Shown piece after piece: positions 4,837-6,298 of a stretch of 6,298 bases of DNA. Position 1 is the first letter of the stretch. Each line of letters begins with the position of its first letter. The notes beneath the pieces were generated by a model. The model made no database searches. It had not been told where the DNA came from and saw only the letters and a program-made list of their open reading frames with translations. Made by a program: the position numbers and the translations under genes. This stretch comes from Deltaproteobacteria bacterium (lineage in GTDB: Bacteria; Desulfobacterota; Desulfarculia; Desulfarculales; Desulfarculaceae). Location of the stretch: the NCBI GenBank assembly GCA_021815655.1, contig JAKAGJ010000138.1, positions 1 to 6,298 of the forward strand, given 5' to 3'.

Positions 4837-5700
4837 ATGTCCAAGAATTTCGACCGCTTCAACGGCACCGAGAAATATATCGTCTCCCCGGCCCTGCGCG
4901 ACGTGGTCAACGTGGCCATCAGCCTGGGACGTCCGCTCTTGGTCAAGGGCGAGCCCGGCACCGGCAAGACCTTGCTAGCCCACAACATCGCCCGCGCCCT
5001 GGGCAAGGACCTCTTGATCTGGAACGTCAAGTCCACCACCAAGGCCAAGGACGGGCTCTACGTCTATGACACCGTGCAGCGCCTCAATGATTCGCGCTTC
5101 GGCACCGGCGACGTCAGCGACATCAAGCGCTACATCCACCTGGGGCAACTGGGACGCTCCTTCACCACCGCCGAGCGCGTGGTGCTTCTGATCGATGAGA
5201 TCGACAAGGCCGACCTGGAGTTCCCCAACGATCTGCTCAATGAGCTTGACGAGATGAGCTTCTTCATCCCCGAGACCGAGGAGACCATCGAGGCGGCCCA
5301 GCGCCCCATCGTGGTCATCACCTCCAACTCGGAGAAGGAGCTGCCCGACGCCTTTTTGCGCCGCTGCGTGTTCCATTACATCGAGTTCCCGGACGTGGAC
5401 CTGATGAAGGACATCGTGCACGTGCACTTCCCCAACCTGGACAAGCGCCTGCTCAAGGAAGTCCTGGGGCGCTTCTACTGGCTCAGGCAGATCGACAACT
5501 TCCGCAAGAAGCCCTCCACAAGCGAGCTCCTGGACTGGATTCAGGCCCTGATCGCCGGCGGCATCGAGCCCGAGAAGGTGGCCAAGGAGCTGCCCTTCGC
5601 CGGCGCTCTCATCAAGAAGGAGCAAGACGTGGAGGTCTTGCAGGCGGCCATGGAGCGCTCGGGCAAGGGCGGACCGCTGGGACTGCGTAGCCGGTTCTAG
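4837..5700 (+). CDS. MoxR-family AAA+ ATPase, 287 aa
   Basis: AAA+ chaperone-type ATPase of the MoxR group, cytoplasmic, thought to remodel or mature protein complexes together with a VWA-domain partner. Walker A is GEPGTGKT (38-45), Walker B VVLLIDEIDKAD (115-126), sensor 1 lies in VVITSNSEKELPDAFLRRC (Asn164) and the arginine-finger pair is R175/R176. A C-terminal lid with KKPSTSELLDW (224-234) follows. The length is typical for the small MoxR type. ATG at 4837 is chosen because AAAGGAG stands 5 nt ahead; a TTG at 4801 in the same frame would add 12 residues but has no comparable signal. The next gene starts 12 nt after the stop, so the pair is surely co-transcribed. No residue needed for ATP hydrolysis appears to be missing. 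The client is unknown; the nearby crotonase is divergent and need not be related. Confidence 0.95.
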   Translation: MSKNFDRFNGTEKYIVSPALRDVVNVAISLGRPLLVKGEPGTGKTLLAHNIARALGKDLLIWNVKSTTKAKDGLYVYDTVQRLNDSRFGTGDVSDIKRYIHLGQLGRSFTTAERVVLLIDEIDKADLEFPNDLLNELDEMSFFIPETEETIEAAQRPIVVITSNSEKELPDAFLRRCVFHYIEFPDVDLMKDIVHVHFPNLDKRLLKEVLGRFYWLRQIDNFRKKPSTSELLDWIQALIAGGIEPEKVAKELPFAGALIKKEQDVEVLQAAMERSGKGGPLGLRSRF

Positions 5701-5712
5701 GCGGGTAAGCCC

Positions 5713-6298
5713 ATGTTCATGGACCTCTTCTATACCCTGCGCCAGCTCAAGGTCCCGGTCTCGGTGACCGAGTGGATGACCTTGATGGAGGCGCTCTCCA
5801 AGGGCCACGCCCAGAGTAGCCTCACCAGCTTCTATCACCTGGCGCGGGCGGTGCTCATCAAGTCCGAGACCTTCTACGACCAATACGACCAGGCCTTCGC
5901 CCACGTCTTCCGCGAGGCGGCCCTGCCGGCCGACATCCGCCAGGAGATACTGGACTGGCTGGCCGACCCCTTGAATCGCCTGGAGCTGTCCGACGAGGAG
6001 CTGGCCGCCATCGAGCGCTGGGACCTGGACAAGCTGCGCCAGGAGCTGGACAAGCGCCTCAATGAGCAGGACGAGCGCCACGACGGCGGCTCGCGTTGGG
6101 TGGGCACCGGCGGCACCAGCCCCTTTGGCCACTCCGGCGCCCACCCGGCCGGCATACGCATCGGCGGGGAAGGCGGCGGCGGCCGGGCCATCCAGATCGC
6201 CTCGGCCCGGCGCTTCAAGAACTACCGCACCGACGTGGCCCTGGACGTGCGCCAGATCAAGGTGGCGCTCAAGAAGTTGCGCCAATTCGCCAAGGAAG
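5713..6298 (+). CDS. CoxE-like VWA-domain protein, N-terminal part only
   Basis: 195 codons are visible before the window ends without a stop. The N-terminal 120 residues are helical and charged (MFMDLFYTLRQLKVPVSVTE, then LARAVLIKSETFYDQYDQAF). Then comes the Gly-rich signature GTGGTSPFGHSGAHPAGIRI (131-150), followed by RRFKNYRTDVALDVRQIKVA (166-185) and LKKLRQF. This order is typical of CoxE-like proteins encoded after MoxR ATPases, whose C-terminal half is a von Willebrand A domain with a metal-binding DxSxS motif. That half lies beyond the window, so the domain itself is inferred. ATG at 5713 has only a weak GCGGG ahead; with a 12-nt gap from the MoxR stop, translation is probably coupled. 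An in-frame ATG two codons later is an alternative start. Confidence 0.88.
   Translation, partial: MFMDLFYTLRQLKVPVSVTEWMTLMEALSKGHAQSSLTSFYHLARAVLIKSETFYDQYDQAFAHVFREAALPADIRQEILDWLADPLNRLELSDEELAAIERWDLDKLRQELDKRLNEQDERHDGGSRWVGTGGTSPFGHSGAHPAGIRIGGEGGGGRAIQIASARRFKNYRTDVALDVRQIKVALKKLRQFAKE

Noticed and set aside
4975..6285. Long minus-strand open frame (436 codons) opposite the MoxR and VWA genes
   Set aside because: It is a GC-bias shadow; the plus strand has complete AAA+ motifs and CoxE-like signatures, while this frame is rich in Gly, Leu, Val and Ala without any domain.

Overview
The window is GC-rich, with strong GC wobble bias in the real genes. Its make-up (a TolC-type exporter, exported Gly-rich proteins, a crotonase, a MoxR/CoxE-like pair) would suit a deltaproteobacterium-like Gram-negative (Desulfobacterota or similar). 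That placement is inference. No marker gene fixes the taxonomy.

Layout. Everything left of about 4480 that looks coding is on the minus strand, and the right end is on the plus strand. From right to left on the minus strand: a crotonase-fold enoyl-CoA hydratase/isomerase protein (4475-3699, GTG start); a 90-aa secreted repeat protein (3627-3355); a 29-aa single-helix membrane protein (3178-3089) followed by a perfect 15-bp hairpin (3017-3050); a 51-aa lipoprotein (2895-2740); a gene-free, partly AT-rich stretch (2174-2739); and then a probable two-gene operon. That operon has an exported protein with an internal membrane helix and Gly run (2173-1070), then a TolC-family outer-membrane channel whose C-terminus is cut by the window edge (from about 1028 to 1). 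On the plus strand, a MoxR-family AAA+ ATPase (4837-5700) is followed after 12 nt by the 5' part of a CoxE-like VWA protein (5713 to the window end).

How they may work together. The MoxR/CoxE-like pair is a classic chaperone-type module of AAA+ ATPase plus VWA partner. It is divergent from the crotonase gene, and a control region with two back-to-back candidate promoters lies between them (4476-4836). The exported protein and the TolC channel are adjacent on one strand and may form an envelope export or assembly system with genes left of the window. A strong hairpin sits between them and covers the likely ribosome-binding site and start of the TolC gene. The three small exported or membrane proteins between 2740 and 3627 are the least described part.

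No RNA gene, CRISPR array, complete insertion sequence or phage gene was recognised.
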